Below are positions 9,938 to 21,805 of a stretch of DNA of 55,487 bases, piece by piece. The notes below the pieces were generated by a model. It had not been told where the DNA came from. It made no database searches and was given only the letters and a program-made list of their open reading frames with translations. How positions within the stretch are numbered: the stretch's first letter is position 1; the number at the start of each line of letters is the position of its first letter. A program made the position numbers and the translations under genes. This stretch comes from Gammaproteobacteria bacterium (lineage in GTDB: Bacteria > Pseudomonadota > Gammaproteobacteria > Chromatiales > Chromatiaceae), in assembly GCA_020445405.1 (NCBI GenBank), contig JAGRGQ010000021.1, forward strand, positions 1 to 55,487, written 5' to 3'.

Positions 9938-9965
9938 CGTCATTCCGTATATGCCGGAATAACGG
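9938..9965. repeat. Short palindromic repeat remnant between cas3 and the WYL gene
   Basis: CGTCATTCCG (9938-9947) is followed after a short TATATGC-type loop by CGGAATAACG, giving six-base perfect arms (ATTCCG/CGGAAT) with partly matching flanks. It resembles the ends of the dispersed palindromic elements (CGTCATTCC...GGAATGACG) that are common in proteobacterial intergenic DNA. A longer decayed relative occurs at 13597-13670. Confidence 0.4.
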
Positions 9966-10044
9966 TAGGGGCGGTTTCCGGATGGAGCGTCAGCCCATTG
10001 CCGGACTTCGCAAGCTCAGTCCAACCCACGCAAGCTGCATCGTT

Positions 10045-11022
10045 TCAGTCGTCCGGGTAAATATCCACCGCGGACCGCAACTTCTCCGCCACCAGTCGGC
10101 GCAGCTCCTCGGGCTCTGCCACCTCCACATCCGGCCCGTACTTGAGGATGTCCATGATCAGTTCCGGTGTCTGGTTGTAAGGGACTCTCAATTCGTAGCG
10201 CCCGTCGTCGAGCCAGCGGCTCTGCTGGTCCGGGTGCCACTGCTCAGCCGCCACCCAGCGCGCCCGTTCCGGCCGGAACAGCAACACAGCGGTCTTGTCG
10301 GCACCGCCGGAGAAGATGCCGTAGGCGCCGGTGCTGTAGTCGCGCAGGCTCTGTTCCGCGACCTCTTTCGCCGTACTCTCCAGCATGCGCGCCTTGCGGA
10401 TGCTGTCGAGCGCAAAAGTACGCAAGCCCTGACGCAGGTGGCACCAGGCTTCCAGGTACCAGTTGTCGCGGTAATGGAGCAGACGCTGGGGCGACAGCTC
10501 GCGCTCGCTCGTTGTCTCCTCGCCGCGTTTATAGTAGTGGACGGCAAGCCGCCTGCGCTGAGCCAGTGCGCTGGCGACGGTCTGGAAGAACTCGCCGGGC
10601 GACCGCGGGGTGGCGCGCAGGATGCGGATCCGCCGGCCGATCTGGTCGCCGCCGCTGTGCTGTGCCTTCAACAGCTCCCCGATATGGGCCTTCAACGGTG
10701 CCAGCTGGCGCTCCAGCAGTCCGGGCTGCACCTCTTCCAGTAACTGTTGTACGCTGAGCAGCGCATGCAGTTCGGAGGCGTTGAACCAGACGCCCGGCAG
10801 TTCGTACATCTCGCCGTATACGCTGTCGCGGGCATAGTAGTAGCCGTTGCGTGCGCGGTCGTACTCGATCGGGGCGTTGAGGTAGTCGCGCATGTTGTCG
10901 ACGATGCGCTTGGCGGTTGCCCGGGAGCACTCCAGCACCTGCTCGATCTGCTGTCTGGAGACCGGATTGCGGTGGCTGCTGAGTAGCTGATGCAGGGCGA
11001 AGATTCGGTCGAAACGGTCCAC
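10045..11022 (-). CDS. WYL-domain transcriptional regulator
   Basis: The protein has an N-terminal winged-helix segment (DRFDRIFALHQLLSSHRNPVS, then IEQVLECSRATAKRIVDNM) and a C-terminal WYL domain with LAVHYYKRGE, LSPQRLLHYRDNWYLEAWC and LRTFALDSIRKA. WYL domains bind ligands, often nucleic acids or nucleotides, and several regulate CRISPR-Cas or phage-defence loci. GTG at 11022 is taken as the start because homologues begin at (M)DRFDRIF and this codon lies 13 bases after the rsfS stop; the open frame continues upstream into rsfS without support. The gene points toward cas3 and may regulate it, but it may also belong to the rsfS transcript. About 325 residues. Confidence 0.9.
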   Translation of the reverse strand: MDRFDRIFALHQLLSSHRNPVSRQQIEQVLECSRATAKRIVDNMRDYLNAPIEYDRARNGYYYARDSVYGEMYELPGVWFNASELHALLSVQQLLEEVQPGLLERQLAPLKAHIGELLKAQHSGGDQIGRRIRILRATPRSPGEFFQTVASALAQRRRLAVHYYKRGEETTSERELSPQRLLHYRDNWYLEAWCHLRQGLRTFALDSIRKARMLESTAKEVAEQSLRDYSTGAYGIFSGGADKTAVLLFRPERARWVAAEQWHPDQQSRWLDDGRYELRVPYNQTPELIMDILKYGPDVEVAEPEELRRLVAEKLRSAVDIYPDD

Positions 11023-11035
11023 TTGACTGTTCGGA

Positions 11036-11395
11036 TTACGGGGAGTCGGCGCGCGCCCGGCCCGGCGCGGGAATGTCCATCTCCCACAGGCGTTCCAACT
11101 GGTAGAAGTCGCGTACCTTCGGCTGCATGACATGCACCACCACGTCATTGAGGTCGATCAGCGCCCATTCACCCTCGTTGGCGCCCTCGACGCCAAGCGG
11201 CGCCTCGCCCGCTTCCTTGGCCTGGAAGGCGACCGTTTCGGCAAGGGCTTTGACGTGGCGGCTGGATGTGCCGCTGGCGATGATCATGATGTCGGTGATG
11301 CTGGTTTTTCCACGGACGTCGAGTATCTTGATATCGCTTGCTTTCATGTCGTCAAGGGCCTTGACGACCAGATCGCGGAGTTGTTCTACCTGCAT
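11036..11395 (-). CDS. rsfS: Ribosomal silencing factor RsfS
   Basis: RsfS binds ribosomal protein uL14 on the free large subunit and prevents joining with the small subunit when nutrients are scarce. The 119-residue protein carries the family pattern: [21 protein letters not shown], the strand [20 protein letters not shown], and [18 protein letters not shown] followed by [10 protein letters not shown]. Length and domain are normal. It follows nadD as in most Gammaproteobacteria, but the usual next gene, rlmH, is absent; the WYL gene starts 13 bases later instead. Confidence 0.97.
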   Translation of the reverse strand: MQVEQLRDLVVKALDDMKASDIKILDVRGKTSITDIMIIASGTSSRHVKALAETVAFQAKEAGEAPLGVEGANEGEWALIDLNDVVVHVMQPKVRDFYQLERLWEMDIPAPGRARADSP

Positions 11396-11565
11396 GCTGT
11401 TACCTGATTGCGGAACCTGGGGTGGATTTTAACTGATGCCCCGGCTTTCCGCACCGTAAACCTGAACAACCGCTGTTGCGCGAACATCGGGCAGGAGATG
11501 ATTGGGATTGCGCGCGATTACGCCCAGTCTCCCGGCTTCAGTCGCTCCGCCGGCAGTGTCATGTG

Positions 11566-12174
11566 TCAGCGGTAGAGCCCTTGCTGCTGAATAATCGACA
11601 ATACCGCTTCCGGAAGCAGGTAGCGCGGACTCAGACCCATGCGCAGCATGGCGCGGATCCGGGTGGCCGAGATATCGAGCTGGGTGACCGGCAGGAAGAG
11701 GATCCGTCCCGCGCTGCTGCTGTTCAGTGCATTCGGCGCGGCGACTGTGCGCTCCGGGTAGATTTCGGGTCTTGCCGTACCCGGGCGCTGCATAACCACC
11801 AGATGCGCCTGTTTGAGAATCTCACCAGGTTTGTGCCAGCCTGGGAATCCACGGAACGCGTCCGTACCCAGCAACAAGCAGATCGGTTGTTCTCCCAGCT
11901 CCTCCCGCAGGGAGAGAAGGGTATTGAGGGTATAGGATTTGCCGCTGCGCGCCAGTTCGCGATCGTCGACCCGGAAGCGCGGTTCATCCGCTACAGCGGC
12001 GCGGACCATTGCCAGGCGGGTTTCGGCGCCGGAGGCGAGAACGTCTCGATGAGGCGGATTCAGCAACGGAATCAGGCGGATCTGCTCCAGGTTGAGCGTC
12101 TGTTGCACATCCAGTGCGGTACGCAGGTGGCCGTAGTGGATTGGATCGAAACTGCCGCCGAGGATGCCGATCAT
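11566..12174 (-). CDS. nadD: Nicotinate-nucleotide adenylyltransferase
   Basis: NadD converts nicotinate mononucleotide and ATP to deamido-NAD in NAD synthesis. The 202-residue cytoplasmic enzyme has the nucleotidyltransferase signature GGSFDPIHYGHL at its N-terminus, NPPHRD for substrate contact, LLLGTDAF in the middle and the C-terminal ISATRIRAMLRMG (ISxTxxR motif). It is transcribed in line with proA upstream and rsfS downstream; 170 bases without an evident gene separate it from rsfS. Confidence 0.97.
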   Translation of the reverse strand: MIGILGGSFDPIHYGHLRTALDVQQTLNLEQIRLIPLLNPPHRDVLASGAETRLAMVRAAVADEPRFRVDDRELARSGKSYTLNTLLSLREELGEQPICLLLGTDAFRGFPGWHKPGEILKQAHLVVMQRPGTARPEIYPERTVAAPNALNSSSAGRILFLPVTQLDISATRIRAMLRMGLSPRYLLPEAVLSIIQQQGLYR

Positions 12175-12265
12175 AAGACAGGGCAGAAGGCTAAGCCATC
12201 AGCATACAAGCTACACCAGATCATTTTTTCAGCACCCTGGCACTGTCGTAACGCTGCTCCGCAGT

Positions 12266-13540
12266 TTATTTTCGTATGTGTCCATCGCCCAGTACGACGT
12301 ATTTCACCGACGTCAATCCCTCCAGGCCAACCGGGCCGCGGGCGTGGAACTTGTCCGTGGAGATGCCGATCTCGGCGCCCAGGCCATACTCGAATCCGTC
12401 GGCGAAGCGGGTGGAAGCGTTTACCATCACCGAGCTGGAGTCCACTTCGGTAAGGAAGCGCCGTGCGCGGGTGTAGTTTTCTGTTACGATGCTGTCAGTA
12501 TGCTGGGATCCATAGCGATTGATGTGGTCGATCGCCGCATCCAGATCCGGTACCACACGGATAGCGAGGATTGGCGCCAGATACTCGGTCTCCCAATCCT
12601 GCTCATCAGCGGGTTTAGCCGCTTCGCCGATCAGCTGGCAGGTGATCGGACAGCCACGCAGTTCCACCCCTTTTTCCCGAAACGTGACGGCCAGCCGGGG
12701 CAGCATCTTTTCCGCGACTCCCTCCGCCACAAGCAGTGTCTCCATAGTATTGCAGGTACCGTAGCGCTGAGTCTTGGCGTTGATCGCAATGTCGTAAGCT
12801 TTCTTCGAATCAGCCTGGTCGTCGATGTAGACATGGCAGATGCCATCCAGATGCTTGATGACCGGTACTCTGGCCTCGTTGGAGATGCGCTCAATCAATC
12901 CCTTGCCGCCGCGCGGGATAATCACATCAACGTATTCCGGCATGGCGATCATACTGCCGACCACAGCCCGGTCGGTGGTGGCGATCACCTGCACCGCATC
13001 GGGCGGCAGGCCGGCTTGCCGCAGCCCGGTATGAATGCTGTCGGCAATCGCCAGATTCGAGTGAAGCGCTTCTGAGCCGCCCCGCAGTATGGTGGCGTTG
13101 CCCGACTTCAGGCAGAGAGCGGCAGCGTCCGCGGTAACGTTGGGGCGTGATTCGTAAATGATACCGACGACCCCAAGCGGTACGCGCATGCGCCCGACCT
13201 GGATGCCGCTGGGCATATAATTCATGTCGAAGATACTGCCTATCGGATCGGGCAGCGCGACGATCTGGCGCAGACCGTTGATCATGCTGTCGATGCGCGC
13301 CGGCGTCAGCTCAAGACGGTCCAGCAGCGCACTGTCCAGCCCCTTGGCGATTCCGGCCGCCAGGTCTTTTTTGTTTGCGCTTGCCAGTGCAATGTGATTG
13401 CGGTCAAGATCATCCGCGATGGCGCTCAATGCCGCATTTTTTTCACGGCTGCTGGCGCGGGCGAGAATGCGCGAGGCGGTTCGTGCCTGCGCGCCAACTT
13501 CATGCATGTAACGTGTGACGTCTTTTATTGTGTCGGACAT
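12266..13540 (-). CDS. proA: Gamma-glutamyl phosphate reductase
   Basis: ProA reduces gamma-glutamyl phosphate to glutamate semialdehyde with NADPH in proline synthesis. The 424-residue enzyme shows aldehyde-dehydrogenase features: [26 protein letters not shown], the catalytic cysteine in [14 protein letters not shown], and the family-specific C-terminal [21 protein letters not shown]. The length is normal. The gene lies between holA and nadD, a common arrangement in this group. The proB kinase is not in the window. Confidence 0.97.
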   Translation of the reverse strand: MSDTIKDVTRYMHEVGAQARTASRILARASSREKNAALSAIADDLDRNHIALASANKKDLAAGIAKGLDSALLDRLELTPARIDSMINGLRQIVALPDPIGSIFDMNYMPSGIQVGRMRVPLGVVGIIYESRPNVTADAAALCLKSGNATILRGGSEALHSNLAIADSIHTGLRQAGLPPDAVQVIATTDRAVVGSMIAMPEYVDVIIPRGGKGLIERISNEARVPVIKHLDGICHVYIDDQADSKKAYDIAINAKTQRYGTCNTMETLLVAEGVAEKMLPRLAVTFREKGVELRGCPITCQLIGEAAKPADEQDWETEYLAPILAIRVVPDLDAAIDHINRYGSQHTDSIVTENYTRARRFLTEVDSSSVMVNASTRFADGFEYGLGAEIGISTDKFHARGPVGLEGLTSVKYVVLGDGHIRK

Positions 13541-13596
13541 GGTTTTTTCGATCGGTCAGGTCAACTATCCACGTACCTGGCCGGAAACATCATCGC

Positions 13597-13670
13597 CCGT
13601 CACAGCTGCGCATGCCGGAATCCAGGAGTTTGCCGGTTTAACTGGATTGCGATGCTGGTCGCGATGACGG
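13597..13670. repeat. Decayed palindromic intergenic element
   Basis: The element is bounded by CCGTCA (13597-13602) and TGACGG (13665-13670), with inner arms AATCCAG (13619-13625) and CTGGATT (13642-13648). Translation of the region gives the CACRNPG-like string typical of widespread palindromic repeats in proteobacterial intergenic DNA. It lies in the gap between proA and holA and has lost much of its symmetry, so it is probably an old copy. Confidence 0.5.
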
Positions 13671-13767
13671 GGTTTTACTAACCCGGTGTTTCCGGACAGG
13701 GACTGTCTTGGCGAATTCTAACAGAAGGCGGGCATGGGAGTGGATAGTGTTGTGATTCCGGTGCTTC

Positions 13768-14826
13768 TCAGCCACCGCGGGGGAGGGGTTCGTGTTCCCG
13801 TGACAACCCGCCCATGCCTGCCGCACCGGCTGTTCCCGCGACAATTTCCCGCATCAGCAGCCAAGGGTCGCCGGGCTCCCGCCCTTTGATGGCCCGGTCG
13901 GTGCGGCCGCAGAGCTGCAGTAGCCGTCGCCACTCCGCCGGTTTCAGTCGCTGCAGGCTCTTTATCACCAGCGGCTTGCGCTTTTCCCACACTTCACTGC
14001 GCGCCCCCACCGCCTGCCGCGCGCTGCGGCCCCCGGCTATTTCACCGGCCAGGCTGACCAGTAGCCGCAGTTCCCGGGTAAGCGCCCAGAGTACAACCGG
14101 CTCGGGCGTGCCTTCCGACTGGAGACCATTGAGTATTCTGATGCAGCGGCTGAGATTTCCTTCCAGTGCTGCATCTATCAAGCCGAAAACGTCATAGCGG
14201 GCGCTGTCCGCCACCGATTCGGCGAGCTGCTCGGGAGTGATCACTCCGGGGCCGTAAAGCAGTAAAAGTTTTTCAATCTCCTGGCGGGCGGCCAGCATGT
14301 TTCCTTCTGTGCGCTCGGCCAGCATGGGGATGACATCCGCTGCCGGAGCAAGCCCGGCGCTGCGCATGCGCTGCATGATCCATCGCTGCAGATTGCTGCC
14401 CTCGATCGGCCAGATCAGAACCGTCACGCCCACTTTGTCGAGCGCTTTGAACCATTTGCCCGTGGATTGACTTTTTTCGAGTTTCGGCAACGTAATCAGC
14501 AGCAGCACGTCTTGCGGCAGCTGAGCTGTGTACTCGATCAGCGCCTTGCTGCCTTCGTTGCCGGGTTTCCCGGACGGAATTCTCAGATCGATAATACGTT
14601 GCTCTGCAAACAGGGACAGACTGTTCGCTTCGGTCTTCAGGCGACTCCAGTCGAAGCGTGCGTCCACTTCCAGTATTTCGCGTCCGCTGTAGCCGCAGCG
14701 CTGCGCCTGACGGCGGATATTGTCCGCCGCTTCACTCATTTGCAGGGGTTCGTCGCCGCTCAGCAGGTAGACTGGGGCAACTTCTTTCTGCAGTTGTGTC
14801 TGCAGTTGGTCTGCAGCGATCCGCAT
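13768..14826 (-). CDS. holA: DNA polymerase III delta subunit
   Basis: HolA opens the sliding clamp as part of the clamp loader. The 352-residue protein starts MRIAADQLQTQLQKEVAPVYLLSGDEPL, with the family core LLSGDEPLQMSEA, then ERIIDLRIPSGKPG and WPIEGSNLQRWIMQRMRSAG. The C-terminal domain contains DVFGLIDAALEG and ALTRELRLLVSLA. It follows lptE, as in E. coli and relatives. No intact zinc motif or P-loop is expected for delta and none is seen. Confidence 0.96.
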   Translation of the reverse strand: MRIAADQLQTQLQKEVAPVYLLSGDEPLQMSEAADNIRRQAQRCGYSGREILEVDARFDWSRLKTEANSLSLFAEQRIIDLRIPSGKPGNEGSKALIEYTAQLPQDVLLLITLPKLEKSQSTGKWFKALDKVGVTVLIWPIEGSNLQRWIMQRMRSAGLAPAADVIPMLAERTEGNMLAARQEIEKLLLLYGPGVITPEQLAESVADSARYDVFGLIDAALEGNLSRCIRILNGLQSEGTPEPVVLWALTRELRLLVSLAGEIAGGRSARQAVGARSEVWEKRKPLVIKSLQRLKPAEWRRLLQLCGRTDRAIKGREPGDPWLLMREIVAGTAGAAGMGGLSREHEPLPRGG

Positions 14827-14904
14827 CGGTCAGATTCCCCTTCGAATGGCAGTTTCCGCGCTGCAGGCGCTGCGCACCTCATCTGCGCCGGCTTGCATCG
14901 CGTT

Positions 14905-15420
14905 TCAGCGAAGCTGCAGCGAAACGCGCCGCAGTATCTGATCCGACATGCGGCGCCACATATCCTCGCGCAGGTTGCTCTCCTCCAGCTGGCTTCCCAG
15001 CACCTGATTCTTTCTATTGGTGTAAATCTGAACCAACTCAAGGGATTGCGCTGGCACGCGTACGTTCCCGGCACGGTCGACAAGCTCAAAGCCGAGCCTT
15101 TCGCGCAGTTCGTACTCCACTACCTTTCCTCTGTTGTCTACCGTCTGTACCCGCCGGTCGCTTTTCCTGCCGGTGATGCGCAGCGTGCTGGATGCTTCCG
15201 CCGGGTTATCGGTAACCGCTATGTCCGAATTGACAAACAGATCCTCGAGCTCCAGTTTCATAAAGTCGCCGTGAGCCAGTCCCCGGATGTAGAGCGGACT
15301 GATATCGGCTGGCAGGAGTGCGTCGGATGCTCCGGTTCCGCGCAGATGAAAACCACAGCCCTGAACCAGCGTGGCCAGCACCAGGAGCAGAAGATATCGA
15401 ACGGCTGTCGTTATTTTCAT
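14905..15420 (-). CDS. lptE: LPS-assembly lipoprotein LptE
   Basis: LptE plugs the LptD barrel and helps deliver lipopolysaccharide to the outer surface. The 171-residue precursor has a signal peptide RYLLLLVLATLVQGCGF whose lipobox ends at a cysteine (LVQGC), so the mature lipoprotein begins CGFHLRG, the classic LptE start. SPLYIRGLAHGDFMKLEL and the C-terminal SQLEESNLREDMWRRMSDQILRR match the family. It sits 25 bases after leuS and before holA, the conserved order. Confidence 0.96.
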   Translation of the reverse strand: MKITTAVRYLLLLVLATLVQGCGFHLRGTGASDALLPADISPLYIRGLAHGDFMKLELEDLFVNSDIAVTDNPAEASSTLRITGRKSDRRVQTVDNRGKVVEYELRERLGFELVDRAGNVRVPAQSLELVQIYTNRKNQVLGSQLEESNLREDMWRRMSDQILRRVSLQLR

Positions 15421-15445
15421 CGGGCCGGGATTCCTGTTCGGGTGG

Positions 15446-18163
<2,718 letters not shown>

Positions 18164-18217
18164 TCAGGATTCCATCAGGTTTCCCGATGACAGGCAGTAG
18201 CGTGGGAGGTGCCGAGA

Positions 18218-18751
18218 ATGACCAATGAGAGGAAGCGTGATCCTATCGATCGCATGACCGATGCGTATGAGCGAATGCTCGAACGGGTTGATGGACTGTT
18301 GGAGGTGGCAGAGAAGAGCACCTTGCCAACGCTGCGGCGCGCGCTTGAACAAGCCCGGGAAAAGGCGGTGGAACTGAACGAATTGACCCGGGAAGAGGCG
18401 GAGAAACTGACCGTATACGTGGAGCGTGATATGAAAGATGCTGCCCATTTTCTGCTGGAAACCGGGTCGGAATTCCGTCAATGGTGGCAATTCGATGTGC
18501 AGATGATTGAACAGCGGATGATGGAGATGTTCGCCAATGTTGCTGACAAAACCCGTCTCGAACTGGAGAGATTGGCCGACCAGGCACGGGAGGCATCGCT
18601 GTACCATACCGGTGAGGTAACCGGACCGGGTACATTACTGTGCAACGGTTGTGGAAAAGAGCTTCACTTTCATCAGGCTGGCCGCATACCGCCCTGCCCG
18701 GGTTGCCACGGCACCGGTTTTAAGCGTCCTTCGTCCCCGGTTTCCGGTTGA
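18218..18751 (+). CDS. ybeL: YbeL-like zinc-ribbon protein (DUF1451)
   Basis: The protein has a long charged helical N-terminal part (DAYERMLERVDGLLEVAE, then many Glu/Lys/Arg residues to about position 140) and a C-terminal zinc ribbon with two cysteine pairs, CNGC and CPGC, separated by about 15 residues. This is the DUF1451 family; E. coli ybeL is likewise a neighbour of leuS. ATG at 18218 is chosen (177 residues) because GGGAGG ends eight bases before it; an earlier GTG at 18209 overlaps that ribosome binding site. Function is not established. It is divergent from leuS. Confidence 0.9.
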   Translation: MTNERKRDPIDRMTDAYERMLERVDGLLEVAEKSTLPTLRRALEQAREKAVELNELTREEAEKLTVYVERDMKDAAHFLLETGSEFRQWWQFDVQMIEQRMMEMFANVADKTRLELERLADQAREASLYHTGEVTGPGTLLCNGCGKELHFHQAGRIPPCPGCHGTGFKRPSSPVSG

Positions 18752-18944
18752 GTCAGCAGATGGCAGTTAATTTACCTCCTCGTACCAGGCGTCTTTCGTT
18801 ATCCCGGCAAAAAGTGGGATGCTGAGGTGAGTGCGGGTTGCCCAGGTTCCGTATTCTGATCAGATCCGGTGTACTCACCGCAGGAAACAGGATGTTTCCA
18901 GCTCTCCAGGCACGAGCAAATCAGCGATCCTCTCAGCGACTTTG

Positions 18945-20153
18945 TCAATTGGCCAGCAGACCGTCCTGCTCCTGAAAGGCCAGTTCCGAGGATTGCAGGA
19001 AGATCTCCTGGATCTCGCCGGCGGTGAGCCCGGCAAAGCCGATGGGCGCGTTCTCTTCCTGCTCAAATGAACGGGCGCAGAGAAGTGCCTGGCCGATGGT
19101 TCCCTCGTGTGTCAGCAGCGCCTGCTTAACCTGTTCGGAAACAGATATCCTTTCGAGTATCTTCGTCATCGGCTGACCCAGCAATCGATCGAGTACGGAA
19201 AGCAGACCGACGGTAAACGCCCCTTCATTTGTTCGCTTCTCCACCGCCGCTGTCAGTTTGGCGCACATATGTGCTCTGACCAGGGCAACGGTGAACAGCT
19301 CTTCCGGCTGATCCTCGACCCGGGAGATGGCGATCAGACTGGCCCAGCCGCGCAGGCGCTGAAGACCGAGATAAATTATCGCCTGCTGAATCGACTCTAT
19401 CTTGCGTGGCATGGCCAGGGAGGCCGAATTGAGATAGCGCAGGATCCTGTAGACCAGCCCCGGATCCTGAGCAATCAGGTTTTCGAGCTGTTTCGGGGTC
19501 GCTTCAGGATCGTTAAGTTTGGCGATGAGCTTCAGCGTGATCAGCTGATTTTCACTCAGGCGCTTGCCGGCCACGACATTGGGACGCGAAAAATAGTAAC
19601 CCTGAAGCAGATCGAAGCCAAGCTCGTGAAGCTTCCGGTACTCCTCTTCGGTCTCAACTTTCTCTGCCAACAGCAGCAGGCCGTTTCGATGCAATTTTTC
19701 TAACTGTGCCGGCAGCTTGCTCCAATCCAGCGCCGGGACTTCCAGCTTCAGGATATCGACATGTGGTATCAGAGGGAGCCACTTGTCGTCGAATGCGAAA
19801 TCATCCAGTGCCAGGGTATAGCCTTCTGCATCAAGCGCCGAGATGCGCTGGATGAATTCGTCGTCCACCCTGATGTCCTCCAGTATTTCCAGCACCAGAC
19901 GCTCTTTGTCGAAAGGAAACTCGGGCAAGTCCATCAGCAGGCTGCGGGTCATGTTGAGGAAAACTCGATGATTGCCCGCGATTCTGTCCAGACCCATCTC
20001 GGTAAAGGCGTTGAGCATTAACCTGGAGGTGGCCCGGTCGCCGTCCATGCGGGGTGCGCCGCTGGTATGCCCCTCGCGGTACAGCAACTCATAGGCGTAA
20101 ACCCTCAGTCGCCGATCAAAGATTGCCTGCCTGCCGATAAAATAGTCCTGCAT
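18945..20153 (-). CDS. EAL-HDOD signalling protein (YuxH/CdgJ type)
   Basis: This 402-residue protein begins MQDYFIGRQAIFDRRLRVYAYELLYR, the typical start of proteins with an EAL domain (about 1-200) followed by an HDOD domain (about 200-390). EAL signatures are altered or present as ELL (in YELLYR), LALDDFAF, LLAEKVET and QGYYFSRP. The HDOD part contains LIAQDPGLVYRILRYLNSA and IESIQQAIIYLGLQRLRGW. Family members act in cyclic-di-GMP-linked control of motility or surface behaviour; whether this one still hydrolyses the nucleotide is unclear. It stands alone, without an operon partner. Confidence 0.9.
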   Translation of the reverse strand: MQDYFIGRQAIFDRRLRVYAYELLYREGHTSGAPRMDGDRATSRLMLNAFTEMGLDRIAGNHRVFLNMTRSLLMDLPEFPFDKERLVLEILEDIRVDDEFIQRISALDAEGYTLALDDFAFDDKWLPLIPHVDILKLEVPALDWSKLPAQLEKLHRNGLLLLAEKVETEEEYRKLHELGFDLLQGYYFSRPNVVAGKRLSENQLITLKLIAKLNDPEATPKQLENLIAQDPGLVYRILRYLNSASLAMPRKIESIQQAIIYLGLQRLRGWASLIAISRVEDQPEELFTVALVRAHMCAKLTAAVEKRTNEGAFTVGLLSVLDRLLGQPMTKILERISVSEQVKQALLTHEGTIGQALLCARSFEQEENAPIGFAGLTAGEIQEIFLQSSELAFQEQDGLLAN

Positions 20154-20322
20154 CTCAATCTCGAGATCCCGATCCTGAGAGCTGTGGCGGCCCGATCTGG
20201 CTTTACTTAAACCCTGATCCAGGGAGCGAGGGCGGAGGGTGGAGGGCCTTTATCGGTGCGTAGGAGCGTATCCGGATTTCAATCCGGTGCCTTCCGGCCG
20301 ACCTGGCCCTCGATGCTTTAAT

Positions 20323-20478
20323 TTATTTGATCTTCGCCTCTTTATACATCACATACTTGCGGATCTTGGGATCGAATTTCTTGATCTCCATCTTGCCGGG
20401 CATGTTGCGCTTGTTCTTGGTGGTGGTGTAGAAATGACCGGTACCGGCGCTTGAGACGAGCCTGATTTTGTCACGCAT
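20323..20478 (-). CDS. rpmG: 50S ribosomal protein L33
   Basis: A 51-residue gene reads [20 protein letters not shown] followed by [17 protein letters not shown] and [14 protein letters not shown], an excellent match to the E. coli-type L33. It lacks the zinc-binding CxxC pairs, so it is the zinc-free form. It begins 13 bases after rpmB, the conserved rpmB-rpmG order. No clear rho-independent terminator follows, although a CCGGAT/ATCCGG hairpin lies at 20272-20287. Confidence 0.97.
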   Translation of the reverse strand: MRDKIRLVSSAGTGHFYTTTKNKRNMPGKMEIKKFDPKIRKYVMYKEAKIK

Positions 20479-20491
20479 GTTTTAATCCTCT

Positions 20492-20728
20492 TCAGACCTT
20501 TTCGCCACGGGTACGCATATCGGACAGGACGGAATCGATACCCCGTTTGTCGATGATACGCATGCCCTTGGAGGAGATACGCAGGCGCACCCAGCGATTT
20601 TCGCTCTCCACCCAGAAACGATGATAGTGCAAATTGGGCAGGAAACGACGTTTTGTCTTGTTGTGTGCATGGGAGACGTTGTTTCCCGTCACCGGCCGCT
20701 TACCCGTAACCTGGCATACTTTGGACAT
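20492..20728 (-). CDS. rpmB: 50S ribosomal protein L28
   Basis: The 78-residue protein starts [20 protein letters not shown] and continues [20 protein letters not shown], the standard L28 sequence, ending [18 protein letters not shown]. It contains only one cysteine near the N-terminus, so it is the form without a zinc ribbon. It is cotranscribed with rpmG, which follows after 13 bases. Confidence 0.98.
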   Translation of the reverse strand: MSKVCQVTGKRPVTGNNVSHAHNKTKRRFLPNLHYHRFWVESENRWVRLRISSKGMRIIDKRGIDSVLSDMRTRGEKV

Positions 20729-20917
20729 TGTCGGATCCTCAAAATTTCCTGTTCGGCCGCCACGTCGGACAGCGCGGTAAATTGATTCTAAGCTCCAGGG
20801 AGCGAAAGAGGCGGATTTATATCAAAGTGGCGCTGAAATTACAAGCGCCGAAGGTGCAGGGCCGGGAGCAAAGTGAAAATCCGCTTCGTCTGAAGTTCCC
20901 CACCGTCAGCCCGCTTT

Positions 20918-21592
20918 TCAGAGCAAGCCCCTCTCCGCCATTGAGGCAAAAGTGCCGGCGGCAACCACTACATGATCGAGCACCCGAACATCCACCAGCG
21001 CCAGCGCGTCGCGCAGCCGAAGGGTGATGCTTCGGTCCGCGGTACTGGGTTCGGCCACACCTGAAGGGTGATTGTGCGCCAGGATGAGCGCGGCCGCGTT
21101 GTGGTACAGCGCCCGCCGCACCACCTCCCGGGGGTACACACTGGCACCGTCGATGGTGCCGCGGAACAGCTCTTCGTATTCTATCACCCGGTGACGGTTG
21201 TCGAGAAAGAGGCAGGCGAAGACTTCGTTGGGATAACCGGACAGGCGTGCCTCCAGGTAGGCTCGGGTGTGAGAGGGGCTGGTGAGAACGTCTCGACGAG
21301 CCAGCGTTTCGCGCTGATGGCGCCTCGCCATCTCCAGAACTGCCTGCAGCTGTGCATACTTGGCGTTGCCCAGGCCGCGACTGGCGCAGAATGTCGCACG
21401 GTCCGCGGCTAACAGAGCCCTGAGATCGCCGTATTCCAGCAACAGATCCCGGGCAAGAGAGACGGCGCTTTTCCCGCGCACCCCGGTGCGCAGAAATATA
21501 GCCAGCAATTCGGCATCGGAGAGAGCCGCAGGACCTCGAGTAAGCAGTTTCTCCCTGGGACGATCGTCCCTGGGCCAGTTGTTGATAGCCAT
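20918..21592 (-). CDS. radC: RadC family JAB/MPN-domain protein
   Basis: The start at ATG 21592 has AAGGAG six bases upstream and gives a 224-residue protein beginning [20 protein letters not shown]. An N-terminal helix-hairpin-helix region ([20 protein letters not shown]) precedes the MPN domain with the JAMM metal motif [14 protein letters not shown] and the upstream glutamate in the [19 protein letters not shown] region. RadC was once called a DNA-repair protein; its actual role is not settled. In most Gammaproteobacteria it is divergent from coaBC and near rpmB-rpmG, as here. Confidence 0.95.
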   Translation of the reverse strand: MAINNWPRDDRPREKLLTRGPAALSDAELLAIFLRTGVRGKSAVSLARDLLLEYGDLRALLAADRATFCASRGLGNAKYAQLQAVLEMARRHQRETLARRDVLTSPSHTRAYLEARLSGYPNEVFACLFLDNRHRVIEYEELFRGTIDGASVYPREVVRRALYHNAAALILAHNHPSGVAEPSTADRSITLRLRDALALVDVRVLDHVVVAAGTFASMAERGLL

Positions 21593-21805
21593 ATCGATCT
21601 CCTTATCAATATTGCGCGGCCGGTCAAGTCGGACAGAGAGCGTAAGCATAGTGCAATCGACTGTTCCCCGCCATCCGGCGGTTCTCTATCGGTACCGGGC
21701 ATGTCCGGTTTTCCCAGGCAGATGTTTGGTTTCACTTTCCGCGGGCTCTGCATTGGGTTAACCTTGCGGCTTCATCGCCTTGAATTTGCTGGATAACACA
21801 ACCGA

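Noticed and set aside
11476-12453. 325-codon plus-strand frame opposite nadD
   Set aside because: It is antisense to NadD and crosses into proA; long antisense frames are expected in this GC-rich coding sequence.
18826-18879. GGTGAGT...ACTCACC inverted repeat as an SlmA binding site
   Set aside because: The half-sites resemble the SlmA site, but they are about 40 bases apart instead of adjacent.
20272-20287. Hairpin after rpmG as a terminator
   Set aside because: The CCGGAT/ATCCGG stem has no T-run on the minus strand, so termination is not supported.
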